Shown one piece after another: positions 53,029 through 61,539 of a stretch of 64,000 nt of DNA (positions are counted from its first letter, which is position 1; each line of letters begins with the position of its first letter). Location of the stretch: the NCBI GenBank assembly GCA_003512955.1, contig DOTG01000040.1, positions 191,677-255,676 of the forward strand, in the 5' to 3' direction. This stretch comes from Marinilabiliales bacterium (GTDB taxonomy: Bacteria > Bacteroidota > Bacteroidia > Bacteroidales > SZUA-534). A program made the position numbers and the translations under genes. Below the pieces are notes generated by a model. It was not told where the DNA came from. It ran no database searches and saw only the letters and a program-made list of their open reading frames with translations.

Positions 53029-53869
53029 AGTTCTTAATATCTGTTTTGTTATAGTTTATATCATTAATTTCTCCATCAAAGTATAGAAAATCACCTTCAT
53101 GAAGTTTCCATGTTGCTTTAAGATATGAGGATAGTTTTAATCCACAACTCATTAGCCGATAATTACCCATTTCAGCAATCCATTGCATTTTCACTAATTT
53201 ATTTTCAGTTGTTATATAGTATCTATCATCGGATACAAATTTTATTAATTCTCCTATCTCATTAAAATAAAAAATTCCAGAAACGCTATTATTGTTATCA
53301 TCAATTATTGCTTTTACCGTATTCTTATCAATTGATTGCCACACAATGTTTTTATTTAAAAAACCAGAAGGAATCAAAGCACATTCAGCAAGATATGTGA
53401 CTAAAGCACTCTGGTCAATTTCTTTGTTTTTTAAATTGACGACAAAAAAAAGATTTAACAATTTAATCTTCATATTGCCTTTTCCTTTAATATAATTCTC
53501 TTTGCCTTCAAATGAGAGTCCTTTCATTTTACCATTCATGTAAAAATTTCTATAAGGAATTTCACTAAAATTATATTGCTCACAAAACCTTAGGTCTGTT
53601 GGTGTTGCATTTGGTTCTTTTATGTGTTTGGTTCTTCCAAACAAAATTTGGACATTGCTAATTTTGGGCTTATCAATACAGCCTATATAATTCATATACC
53701 GTTGAACACATTCAGGTAACGACTGAATGTCCTTTGCTTCCAAGTTGTCATTTGAAATAGATTGATTTTGTAACTGCTCCCTTACCTCAATAATAAAGGC
53801 TTTTCTAACCGAAATGCAACTAATCATTGTAAAGTAGATTGAAATTATAACTAATGTGTTTAGTTTCAT
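53027..53869 (-). CDS. DUF6544-like lipoprotein
   Basis: A 280-residue protein with an SPII-like signal (LVIISIYFTMISC). The mature N-terminus reads LPECVQRYMNYIGCIDKPKI, the LPxxVxRYLxYxG pattern of DUF6544-type proteins. Beta-rich segments follow (NFYMNGKMKGLSFEGKENYI, then ending GDFLYFDGEIND). Function is unknown. The gene together with its downstream palindromic element lies exactly between two direct repeats, so it looks like a single inserted cassette. AT-rich compared with the flanking genes. Confidence 0.75.
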   Translation of the reverse strand: MKLNTLVIISIYFTMISCISVRKAFIIEVREQLQNQSISNDNLEAKDIQSLPECVQRYMNYIGCIDKPKISNVQILFGRTKHIKEPNATPTDLRFCEQYNFSEIPYRNFYMNGKMKGLSFEGKENYIKGKGNMKIKLLNLFFVVNLKNKEIDQSALVTYLAECALIPSGFLNKNIVWQSIDKNTVKAIIDDNNNSVSGIFYFNEIGELIKFVSDDRYYITTENKLVKMQWIAEMGNYRLMSCGLKLSSYLKATWKLHEGDFLYFDGEINDINYNKTDIKN

Positions 53870-54118
53870 ATTTGTTTCTGTTTAGCTTCAATAAATTCTG
53901 AGCAATATTTTTAATGTAGGAAATTGATTTATTGACAATTAAAAAATCCTAATTCTACCTCAGTTCATTCAAAAATAAGGATTTGTTTTCGTATTTCCCG
54001 AATCTTTCTTTTCTATTTCCGATGCAGAAATTCATACCCGGAAGGTGGTGCATATTGTTGAATCAGACAGTGATGATTTTTTTAGATTTCCTATCGGATT
54101 GGCGGCTTGCCGAGAGAC
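53870..54118. other. Gap upstream of the DUF6544-like gene
   Basis: AT-rich stretch with no credible frame. It belongs to the segment between the two direct repeats and should hold the promoter of the inserted gene; no TAnnTTTG match stands out. Confidence 0.4.
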
Positions 54119-54217
54119 TATTTATCATTTTCGTCTGGTGTATAAGTAATTTATTTTATAATCTGCATTGATACTTTTTAAACATCCAAAGTAAAAAACC
54201 ACCCGTGGCTTTCAGGT
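54119..54217. repeat. Direct repeat, copy 2
   Basis: Partner of 52788-52889. In this copy the end still forms the terminator stem at 54193-54224, so this is probably the original version. Confidence 0.8.
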
Positions 54218-54224
54218 GGTTTCA
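54193..54224 (-). terminator. Terminator of the hemerythrin-LuxR operon
   Basis: GAAACCACCTG and CGGGTGGTTTTTT on the minus strand form a stem with a short loop and a T tract, about 165 bases after the LuxR stop at 54388. Confidence 0.6.
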
Positions 54225-54387
54225 GTAATAATCAAAATTGACAAAAGTTACATTTTTTACCTGTGTCGGAATCAGTAAAATATCTTGTTCTTAAATTTCC
54301 GGCATCATTTTGTAATTTTCTTTCGGAATAAACTTCTACAAAAATAAGGCTCAAATACATTGTTTGAAATCCCTAAATGTTGCGATT

Positions 54388-54981
54388 TTAAATGAGCGAA
54401 GCCGGGTCGATATTTTCGGTATCGATGAGTTTATTCAAAATTGCATAGACAGTAAGTCCAGAGATGGATTTAATTCCCAGCTTTTCGGTAATGTTTTTTC
54501 GATGCGAAATTACGGTATGGATGCTGATAAAAAGCTTGTCGGCAATCTCTTTATTGGTAAAACCCAAAGCCACCTGGGCCAAAACATCCTTCTCCCGTTC
54601 CGATAAATCGGACATGCTTTTTTGCACCGGTTTCTGTTTATTAAAGAGCTTCTTTACTGTTTCGGTAATTGCAAAAGCGGGTTCATCCTGGCTGATTGAG
54701 ATTTCGTGAGGACTACATTCCAAAGAAGATGAATACATCGGTATAATTTGTAACGTATTATCCAAAGCCAAAAGTTCGTGAATCTGCGTCTTAGTATTTT
54801 TTGAATCTAATTCGGAGGCCAAAAAAACGACCAGAAACAGATTCTTCAACCCGGAATAATCTTTCAATGCTTCTACCGAATTTAAAAGCACAAACTCAAA
54901 ATGAAACGATTCACGCAAAATGGCCCACAACCCTTTACGGATAATTTCGTGAGGGTGAATAATGATGAACCGCTTATCCAT
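54388..54981 (-). CDS. LuxR-family response regulator without phosphoacceptor Asp
   Basis: A 197-residue protein. The N-terminal receiver-like domain (about 1-110) has FIIIHPHEIIRKGLWAILRE, but the position of the phosphorylated Asp reads LVVFLASEL, with Ala/Ser. The C-terminal LuxR HTH (about 130-195) is complete: LSEREKDVLAQVALGFTNKE and IADKLFISIHTVISHRKNIT. The ATG at 54981 overlaps the stop of the hemerythrin gene (ATGGATAA), showing translational coupling. Control by ligand or protein contact rather than phosphorylation is likely. Confidence 0.85.
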   Translation of the reverse strand: MDKRFIIIHPHEIIRKGLWAILRESFHFEFVLLNSVEALKDYSGLKNLFLVVFLASELDSKNTKTQIHELLALDNTLQIIPMYSSSLECSPHEISISQDEPAFAITETVKKLFNKQKPVQKSMSDLSEREKDVLAQVALGFTNKEIADKLFISIHTVISHRKNITEKLGIKSISGLTVYAILNKLIDTENIDPASLI

Positions 54982-55693
54982 GTCGCACCATTTTTTCAAT
55001 CTCCACTACTTTGGGTACCAATATTTTGTCTTCAATACGAGCATGATCCACCAAGTCGCGCTCAAATTGAAAAATGGCAAATAAAAAGGTGTTGCAGAGA
55101 TTATCGTCGTAATTAGCTTCAAGATACTTGATCAAAATATTTTTTAAGTCATAAATTTTTTGATCTACCATAGTGTGTTCAGGTTCCCGGCTTTGAATGT
55201 AATAATTTGAAAACTGTTCAGGCATCTGACCTCCGGTGCGCAGGCATCCGGTTAAGGCTAATATGTAAGGAAATACCCGGTTTTCCTCTTCTTCCAGATG
55301 TTTGGTAAGTTCTACTTTGTACTTTTGGTAAAAGGTATTAATCAACTGTAAATCGCCACAATTACCTTGGCAACTGTTCAATACCTTATTGAGACGGTGC
55401 TCCACTTCCGGGAAAAAATATTCAAAATAGTACCGGTGCGTTTTCCGCAGGTAATCAATCAGCAATTCGGGCGAAAACTTCAGTAAATCCTGTTCCGGAA
55501 AATAATCCTCGTTGGTATAGGTATTTATGATGGCCAAAAAAAAGTTACTGTCAATGTTTTTTTCGGTGCAAACCTGCGCTACCGTTTTGTCTTTAAACCC
55601 CAGCCTGATACCAAACCGGTTGATAACCGGCAACAGATAGTGGTTGGCGTGTATGAGTTTTGCTACTTTATCATCAGCTTTAAAATGATCCAT
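54974..55693 (-). CDS. Hemerythrin-domain protein
   Basis: A 239-residue protein. Residues 1-75 resemble the helical N-terminal part of ScdA/RIC-type proteins (LIHANHYLLPVINRFGIRLG). The hemerythrin-like bundle (about 80-235) supplies His/Glu ligands in LRKTHRYYFEYFFPEVEHRL, LTKHLEEEENRVFPYIL, EPEHTMVDQ and DLVDHARIEDKILVPKV. Such di-iron proteins sense oxygen or NO or repair iron-sulfur clusters. Overlap with the LuxR gene suggests that it is the sensor for that atypical regulator. Confidence 0.85.
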   Translation of the reverse strand: MDHFKADDKVAKLIHANHYLLPVINRFGIRLGFKDKTVAQVCTEKNIDSNFFLAIINTYTNEDYFPEQDLLKFSPELLIDYLRKTHRYYFEYFFPEVEHRLNKVLNSCQGNCGDLQLINTFYQKYKVELTKHLEEEENRVFPYILALTGCLRTGGQMPEQFSNYYIQSREPEHTMVDQKIYDLKNILIKYLEANYDDNLCNTFLFAIFQFERDLVDHARIEDKILVPKVVEIEKMVRHG

Positions 55694-55784
55694 ACTTATT
55701 AATAAATTTATACATTACAAATGAACGGTTTTAATCCGGTTTCATAATCCCAACAAATGGTGATATGTTTTAAATTTCAATCCC

Positions 55785-55792
55785 TATATTTG
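55785..55792 (+). promoter_or_regulatory. -7 box for the 39-residue protein
   Basis: TATATTTG, a full TAnnTTTG match, lies 56 bases before the ATG at 55848, in the gap divergent from the hemerythrin gene. Confidence 0.5.
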
Positions 55793-55847
55793 CCATAACG
55801 GAACAATTGGTGGTGCCAACTGTTCAAAAAATGATAAATGAAAGGTC

Positions 55848-55967
55848 ATGAACAAATTTGTATTTTGGGTTAAAAGGCTTGGATTTATTGGGTTTCTTTT
55901 TTTCCTAATCAAAGGATTGATATGGATTGCTATTTTCTTAGGGATAGGAAAAGTTATTTCAGGCTAA
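55848..55967 (+). CDS. 39-residue single-TM protein
   Basis: The frame reads MNKFVFWVKRLGFIGFLFFL and continues IKGLIWIAIFLGIGKVISG to a TAA. It has a basic N-terminus and one long hydrophobic stretch (about 13-33). A TAnnTTTG promoter box lies upstream and AAAGGTC precedes the ATG. Very similar short membrane proteins occur in other Bacteroidota as far as I recall, but none has a known role. It could be a membrane regulator; it is not a fragment of a neighbour. Confidence 0.6.
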   Translation: MNKFVFWVKRLGFIGFLFFLIKGLIWIAIFLGIGKVISG

Positions 55968-56008
55968 TCCTCTGCTACATCAATTGTTGATGATAAAAAA
56001 TGTTCTAG

Positions 56009-56316
56009 TATCAAGTCAAGCATGCTTTTGCATCAATTCACACGGTGACTCCAGGCGTGAATATATGGCATAATGCTATAATCAAAAAGTCACCGGGTGA
56101 ATATTATCCGTCTTTCTATATTTGACTTGATCTAGTGTCATATTATGTATAAATTGGCGGGTAAATATTAAATTCCCCCCCCCTCTCCCTTCGGGTTTCT
56201 CCCCCAAGGGAGAACTTGCTCCGATTGAGCGGGCAATTCTTCCCCTAGAGGAAGTGCCAATAGGCAAAGGGAAAATAAAATTTCTGAACTCCCGATATTG
56301 CTAGATTAACATGACA
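56009..56316. repeat. Gap with inverted repeats
   Basis: CTAGTATCAAGTCAA (56013-56027) is inverted as TTGACTTGATCTAG (56123-56136), and CTAGTGTCAT recurs inverted near 56309-56318. Between them, GTCACCGGGTGAAT-type words recall the 110-bp REP family. A CTCCCTTCGGG / AAGGGAG stem lies near 56185-56211. No gene is seen. Confidence 0.5.
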
Positions 56317-57021
56317 CTAGGTTTGATGCAACCTAAACCCGATGCTCCGGATGTTTTCAATCTCAATAGAAGTATCACCGCTCAAATATTTCCGGATTCT
56401 GGATACAAACACATCCAGGCTCCGTCCATTAAAGTAGCTGTCGTCGCCCCAAATGCGCATTAAAATATCTTCACGTTTGACAATTTGATTTGCATGGCTA
56501 AAAAGGTGCTCCAGCAAAAGTGTTTCGCGCAATGTCAGTTTTGTTTGCACAGCACCTGAATACAACAACTGGTTTTGGTAATCGAGAATGGAATTCCCGA
56601 TTTTTAATTGATTCGACATGTTTTTTGATTGATTCCAAACCCGGTTTCTTTTTAAAAACACCTCAATCTTCAGGCGGAGTTCTTCCATGCTAAAAGGTTT
56701 GGTCAGATAATCATCGGCTCCCAGCTTAAACCCTTGAATACGGTCATCGACTCCGGCTTTTGCCGACAAAAACAAAATAGGGACATCATGATTGATTTCG
56801 CGGATTCGTTTGGCCAGTTCAAAACCATCCATTTTTGGCATCATGATATCGAGCAAGCACAAATCGAATTTATACGAGGTTAGGTTGGATAGCGCTGTCT
56901 GTCCATTTTCAAAATGGATTACTTTGTAACCAAATTGTTGCAGGTTATCCCTGGTGACAAATGCAAGCGATTTGTCATCTTCAACATACAAAAGTGTAGG
57001 GCTATTCGCTTGACTTTCCAT
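56317..57021 (-). CDS. OmpR-family response regulator (RprY-like)
   Basis: A 234-residue regulator. The receiver (about 8-120) has TLLYVEDDKSLAFVTRDNLQ and the phosphoacceptor Asp in FDLCLLDIMMPKMDGFELAK, with the switch Lys in LTKPFSMEEL. The winged-helix effector domain (about 135-230) reads LTLRETLLLEHLFSHANQIV, then SLDVFVSRIRKYLSGD. The start at 57021 (MESQANSPTLLYV) overlaps the kinase stop by about 20 bases, so the two are translationally coupled. Confidence 0.92.
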   Translation of the reverse strand: MESQANSPTLLYVEDDKSLAFVTRDNLQQFGYKVIHFENGQTALSNLTSYKFDLCLLDIMMPKMDGFELAKRIREINHDVPILFLSAKAGVDDRIQGFKLGADDYLTKPFSMEELRLKIEVFLKRNRVWNQSKNMSNQLKIGNSILDYQNQLLYSGAVQTKLTLRETLLLEHLFSHANQIVKREDILMRIWGDDSYFNGRSLDVFVSRIRKYLSGDTSIEIENIRSIGFRLHQT

Positions 57022-58315
57022 CCGAAACCAAATAAGGGATTTTAAAGATAAATGCCGTTCCTTTTTCCAACTCACTTTGGCAGGAAATTTTCCAATGATG
57101 GGCATCGCAAACTTGCTTTACATAAAACAAACCCAGTCCAAAACCTTTCACATCGTGGATGTTACCTGTTGGAACCCTGAAAAATTTTTGAAATACCTTT
57201 TTTTGATACTTTGGTAAAATGCCCATACCATTATCGGCAAATTTCATCAAAAGGTATTTTCCTTCGTTTGCGGTATTTATTTGAATCAGAATTTTTCCGC
57301 TATGATTATACTTCAACGCGTTGTCGGTAAGGTTAAAGAGTATATTAGTCACATGAAGGCGATCTGCCCAAATGGTAGAATAAAGTGCATTTTTAAGAAT
57401 CTGCAATTCCACATGCTGGGTCTGGCTTTTCAAGAATTCTTCGTTAAAAACCTCATCCAATAACTGGTGCAAGTCCCATTTTTGATAATTCATGGGGGTT
57501 TTTCCTTTCTCAATCCGGGCAGCCTGCAACACGCTCTCTACCTGATGGTTTAGCCGTTCGTTTTCCTGTTTAATGATTGCGGCATATTTTTTATACCGGT
57601 CGGGAACCTGTTCAGTATCAAAACCTAAAAGTACATCGCTGGCAATATTGATGGTGGAAATAGGTGTTTTAAATTCGTGGGTCATGTTATTTATAAAATC
57701 CTTCTGCAGTTCGGCCAGTTGCTTTTGCTTAAAGAATGAGAAAATGGTATAGGTAAAAAACAATACAATTACTAAAACCACCAACGACAAAAGTATCCAA
57801 AGCCTCATTTTGCTGAACAGGTAATCGGTTCTGCCTGAAATATTGATGCAAAAGAAATAGACCAAATCCGAAGATCCTTTTATAAAACACTCGTTCAAAT
57901 CACCTGATACATTGATTTTTTCACCCGAACCGGAGAACTTTCCAATGTATTCCAGTTCATTTTTGTTGCAATTGTAAATAGCCAGTTCATGCTCAATATT
58001 CACATCTAGTTTATTAAACTGGGAGTGAATCAGGTGTTCCAGGTTGGTTTGGTTGTATTCGCACGACACATCCACCATGTAGCAGGTTTCGGTCATTTGC
58101 TGCACCGGATTTAAATCGTTGGGCAAACAATCGTGCAACACATTTATTTGCTGCATGGTGTTTTTTAAGGCCAACCAGATTTTCTCATCGAGTTTCTCCT
58201 GCTGCATGTGCCAGGTGGTGAGCAACCAATAAGCCTGAATGGTCACAATACCCACCAATGCCATTAATCCCAAAATAATGATATGCCGAATTTGCCGAAC
58301 TTTCATAATTGGCAA
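57002..58315 (-). CDS. Sensor histidine kinase with Cys-rich external domain
   Basis: A 437-residue kinase. TM1 lies at about 9-31 and TM2 at about 172-193, enclosing an external domain of about 140 residues with six Cys (DCLPND, ETCYMVDVSCEYNQ, YNCNKN, NECFIKG, FFCINIS). The cytoplasmic part has the H box FINNMTHEFKTPISTINIAS, the N box FNLTDNALKYNHSGKI and the G boxes FADNGMGILP and VKGFGLGLFYVKQV. It is paired with the OmpR-type regulator downstream. The cysteines suggest redox- or metal-sensitive input. Confidence 0.92.
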   Translation of the reverse strand: MPIMKVRQIRHIIILGLMALVGIVTIQAYWLLTTWHMQQEKLDEKIWLALKNTMQQINVLHDCLPNDLNPVQQMTETCYMVDVSCEYNQTNLEHLIHSQFNKLDVNIEHELAIYNCNKNELEYIGKFSGSGEKINVSGDLNECFIKGSSDLVYFFCINISGRTDYLFSKMRLWILLSLVVLVIVLFFTYTIFSFFKQKQLAELQKDFINNMTHEFKTPISTINIASDVLLGFDTEQVPDRYKKYAAIIKQENERLNHQVESVLQAARIEKGKTPMNYQKWDLHQLLDEVFNEEFLKSQTQHVELQILKNALYSTIWADRLHVTNILFNLTDNALKYNHSGKILIQINTANEGKYLLMKFADNGMGILPKYQKKVFQKFFRVPTGNIHDVKGFGLGLFYVKQVCDAHHWKISCQSELEKGTAFIFKIPYLVSDGKSSE

Positions 58316-58376
58316 TTTACTTGATTGCTCTGAATTACTGAAAGCAATTAACGCTTTATTAACAAAAGAAATTCAA

Positions 58377-59279
58377 TTACTTCCTCCGGTTTAATTGAAT
58401 GATAGCCCCAATCATTACAAATGCGCTAATCCATTGAATAAGCAGTAATTGGGTACCGTTTATCAGGTAGTCAAACAAAATGGCCGAAATTGGGAAAAGT
58501 AGCTCAAGCATCACCGAAACAGAGGCTTTCACCTTCATTAGACCATAATAGTACAAAAAGATGGCACCGCTACCGGTAGTTAATCCAATAAGAATGAAGA
58601 ACATCCAGTTGGTTGGAGTAGTATGTGTCCATTGACCAAAATGCCCAGTGGCAATCACCCAAACTATCATTAATACGGAGGTGAAACCATACCGAAAAAA
58701 TGTGATGGTTTTAAAATGATATTTCGCGAGTAACATCTTGCTAAAAATAGTTGAACTTCCGAAACAGAATGCCGACAGTAAGGCAAATAAAGCCGCAAAT
58801 ACTTGAGAATTATTGTCTGATGTTTTTGGCAAATTCCATCCAAAAGCCAACGTGTAACCCGCCCCAATAGCCAAGATAGCCCATATCAAAAATGAACGCG
58901 ACATGCGTTCCTTTACCAATAAGGCCGCCAAACTTAATGCAAAGATGGGTTGCAGTTTTTGAAGCAAAACCACAATACTTAATTGTTGAAAATTAACCAG
59001 AAAGAGTGCCTTTACAATGGCCGTAGTCCCCAAAGCTCCGCCTGTTAAAACCACGGCGGTTAAAATCAAAACATCTCTTTTTGAAAAACCGTTAAGTTGC
59101 TGGTATTCTTTGTAAAGAAACAGGTTCATCAATAAAAATGGCAACAGGTGGAGTACCATCACCACAAACAAAACATCAAGATTGAAAAGCCTTGGTGTAA
59201 GTACCACCCCGTCGAACCCCCACATGATGGCCGCCAGTCCTATAGCTATACTTCCTGAAAACAATGTAACTTTTGACAT
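58377..59279 (-). CDS. EamA/DMT-family transporter
   Basis: A 300-residue membrane protein with ten predicted TM helices in two EamA repeats (GSIAIGLAAIMWGFDGVVLT, then FAALFALLSAFCFGSSTIFS for the second). Members export amino acids or metabolites; the substrate is not predictable. The ATG at 59279 is used because it follows the helicase stop directly (59281-59283), giving near-coupled translation. The upstream ATG at 59300 lies inside the helicase gene. Confidence 0.85.
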   Translation of the reverse strand: MSKVTLFSGSIAIGLAAIMWGFDGVVLTPRLFNLDVLFVVMVLHLLPFLLMNLFLYKEYQQLNGFSKRDVLILTAVVLTGGALGTTAIVKALFLVNFQQLSIVVLLQKLQPIFALSLAALLVKERMSRSFLIWAILAIGAGYTLAFGWNLPKTSDNNSQVFAALFALLSAFCFGSSTIFSKMLLAKYHFKTITFFRYGFTSVLMIVWVIATGHFGQWTHTTPTNWMFFILIGLTTGSGAIFLYYYGLMKVKASVSVMLELLFPISAILFDYLINGTQLLLIQWISAFVMIGAIIQLNRRK

Positions 59280-59280
59280 A

Positions 59281-60720
59281 TTAATTTTGAAAAAATTCAT
59301 CCTTAAAATTGACCAAATACAATCGTTCTACCGGACGGGTAAAAGCCGTGTAGAGCCAACGCAGGAATTCGGTGTTCAGCATCTCGTCGGTTATCCAACC
59401 CTGATCGATAAACACTGCTTTCCATTGGCCCCCCTGCGCTTTGTGGCAGGTAACCGCATAGCTGAATTTAACTTGCAGGGCATTAAAATACCGGTTCTCT
59501 TTCACCTGTTTGACGCGGTCGCGTTGGGTTTTTAATTCGGCATAATCTTCCATTACGCTTGCAAAAAAGCGTTGGTTGTCCTCGCCCGACAAAGCTGCTT
59601 TTTCTGAACTCAAGGTATCCAGCATAATTAAGGTATCTATTTCAAGATCATCGTAGTCCAAAAACCTCAGCGACACATCGGCAAAGCGGAACCCGTATAT
59701 TTCTTTGTATTTACCGATACGGGTGATTTCAGCAATATCACCATTGGCAATAAATTCGGTTTTACTTTTCTCCTCTTCGGTCAACCAGAAATAATTGTTT
59801 TTAACCACCATCAAATAATCTCCGGTAGCAATTTCATCCTCGCGCCAGAGGATGGAACGCCTGATTCCTTCGTTGTAGCGGTTAGCCCGCTTGTTTGAAC
59901 GACAGATCACGATGGTTTCGTCCACCCCAAACTCGCGGTAGCAGGTATCGAGTTCTTCAATCAAATCGGCACCACCCAAGCGGCGTATGTCGGTAAACCC
60001 GGTAAGGTCAAGGTTTGGGTATCCAATTGCATTTTCAAACACCAAATCCCTGATGCGGGTGGCATTGGTCAAAATTCCGGAGTCCAGTTCCTGCCTGACT
60101 ACTTGCTTTAGTTCCACTTCATCAACTTCAAAACCCATTTGATCAATCGTTGCAGAATCGAGTGCCGGGCTGATAGCCAGACCAACCGGAGGAAGCTGGG
60201 CCGTATCGCCCACCAAAATCAGTTTGCAGCCGGTTCCGCTATACACGTATTCCATCAAATCGTCTAAAACCTTACCGGAACCAAACACCGAGTTGTCCAT
60301 CGAACTGTTCGAAATCATCGAGGCTTCGTCCACAATAAATAACGTATTCTGATGCAGGTTCCGGTCCAACGCAAATGTCCCGATTCCTCCTTTCACGCTT
60401 TTTTGCCGATAAATTTTTTTATGGATGGTTAAAGCTGTTTTCCCTGAATAGTTCGAAAGCACTTTGGCTGCCCGGCCTGTTGGTGCAAGCAATACCGATT
60501 TGAGTTTCAATTCAGGCAAAGCTTTTACCAAGGCACTCAGTACAGATGTTTTTCCTGTCCCGGCATATCCTCTGATAATAAAAACTTTGTCCTGCGATTT
60601 ACTTTTATCGGTAAACTCCCAAACAAAACCGGCCAATTTTTCGAACAACATTTTTTGCTCCAAAGTAGGCTCATATCCAAGATTTTTAGCGAATAATTCC
60701 GATAGATGATTTTTTATCAT
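59281..60720 (-). CDS. RecD-like superfamily 1 DNA helicase
   Basis: A 479-residue helicase. Motif I is FIIRGYAGTGKTSVLSALVK, LLAPTGRAAKVLSNYSGKTA is motif Ia, LFIVDEASMIS is motif II, LILVGDTAQLPPVG motif III and VVRQELDSGI motif IV. Near the C-terminus are FSYAVTCHKAQGGQWKAVFI (motif V) and RWLYTAFTRPVERLYLVNF (motif VI). It lacks the long RecD2 N-terminus, as in the short Bacteroidota form. The start at 60720 (MIKNHLSEL) is preferred over 60783. It precedes the DMT gene. Confidence 0.9.
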   Translation of the reverse strand: MIKNHLSELFAKNLGYEPTLEQKMLFEKLAGFVWEFTDKSKSQDKVFIIRGYAGTGKTSVLSALVKALPELKLKSVLLAPTGRAAKVLSNYSGKTALTIHKKIYRQKSVKGGIGTFALDRNLHQNTLFIVDEASMISNSSMDNSVFGSGKVLDDLMEYVYSGTGCKLILVGDTAQLPPVGLAISPALDSATIDQMGFEVDEVELKQVVRQELDSGILTNATRIRDLVFENAIGYPNLDLTGFTDIRRLGGADLIEELDTCYREFGVDETIVICRSNKRANRYNEGIRRSILWREDEIATGDYLMVVKNNYFWLTEEEKSKTEFIANGDIAEITRIGKYKEIYGFRFADVSLRFLDYDDLEIDTLIMLDTLSSEKAALSGEDNQRFFASVMEDYAELKTQRDRVKQVKENRYFNALQVKFSYAVTCHKAQGGQWKAVFIDQGWITDEMLNTEFLRWLYTAFTRPVERLYLVNFKDEFFQN

Positions 60721-60906
60721 TATGCTAGGAAAATTATGGTTTCGGAGTTGCCAAACTAAAATAATTTCTAAATTTGCATCCAAACTTATAAAAATAGTTT
60801 TGATGTTCTTATGGAATTTTTTCTAAAAAGACTCATTAAACGGTAAAGTTTAAAAATACCTGAGAATAGGGATAATAAATAAAATAAATTAAACACATAA
60901 ATTACA

Positions 60907-61521
60907 ATGAAAACTGTCATTCAAATTGTTTTAGGAATCTCGATAGTGGTTTTATCTTATTTTTTAGTTGAAAGTATTATGAAGCCCATACGTTTTAAAA
61001 AAGAACAAACCCATCGTTACAGCGTGGTCATCCAAAACCTTAAAGACATACGTACAGCTCAGTTAGCTTACAAAGATGTTTATGGAAAATTTACCGGGAG
61101 TTTCGATACCTTAATCAACTTTGTTAAACACGATTCATTGGTCATTATTAAAAAGATTGGTGAAATTGACGAAGACCTTTTGGGAAAAATCACTGAAAAA
61201 GAAGCTATTGCTCAAGGTTTGATCAAACGTGACACCATCCGGGTGAATGTATTGGATTCTATCTTTGCAGACAATTTTGCTATTGATTCCTTAAGGTATA
61301 TTCCATTTTCTGATGGCAAACAATTCAATTTAGCCGCAGGCGAGGTTGTAACGGGCTCAAAACTGAAAGTAAAAGTTTTTGAAGCCAAAGCCCCAAGCAA
61401 ATACATTTTGCAAGGAATGAATAAACAAATGGTTATCAACCTGAACGATGGTTTGGAATATCCAGGTTTGAAAGTAGGTTCGCTGATTGAAGCCAACAAC
61501 GCTGCCGGCAACTGGGAATAA
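60907..61521 (+). CDS. Membrane-anchored protein of unknown function
   Basis: A 204-residue protein with one N-terminal TM helix (about 4-24, VIQIVLGISIVVLSYFLVES) followed by a helix NLKDIRTAQLAYKDVYGKF, which resembles the pilin-like start of many Bacteroidota proteins. The C-terminal half is beta-rich (LRYIPFSDGKQFNLAAGEVV, LKVKVFEAKAPSKYIL). It is probably exported with the body in the periplasm. Its position before DUF3822-rsmD is common in this phylum as far as I recall. No catalytic motif. Confidence 0.7.
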   Translation: MKTVIQIVLGISIVVLSYFLVESIMKPIRFKKEQTHRYSVVIQNLKDIRTAQLAYKDVYGKFTGSFDTLINFVKHDSLVIIKKIGEIDEDLLGKITEKEAIAQGLIKRDTIRVNVLDSIFADNFAIDSLRYIPFSDGKQFNLAAGEVVTGSKLKVKVFEAKAPSKYILQGMNKQMVINLNDGLEYPGLKVGSLIEANNAAGNWE

Positions 61522-61539
61522 TATTTAAAATAACCGACG

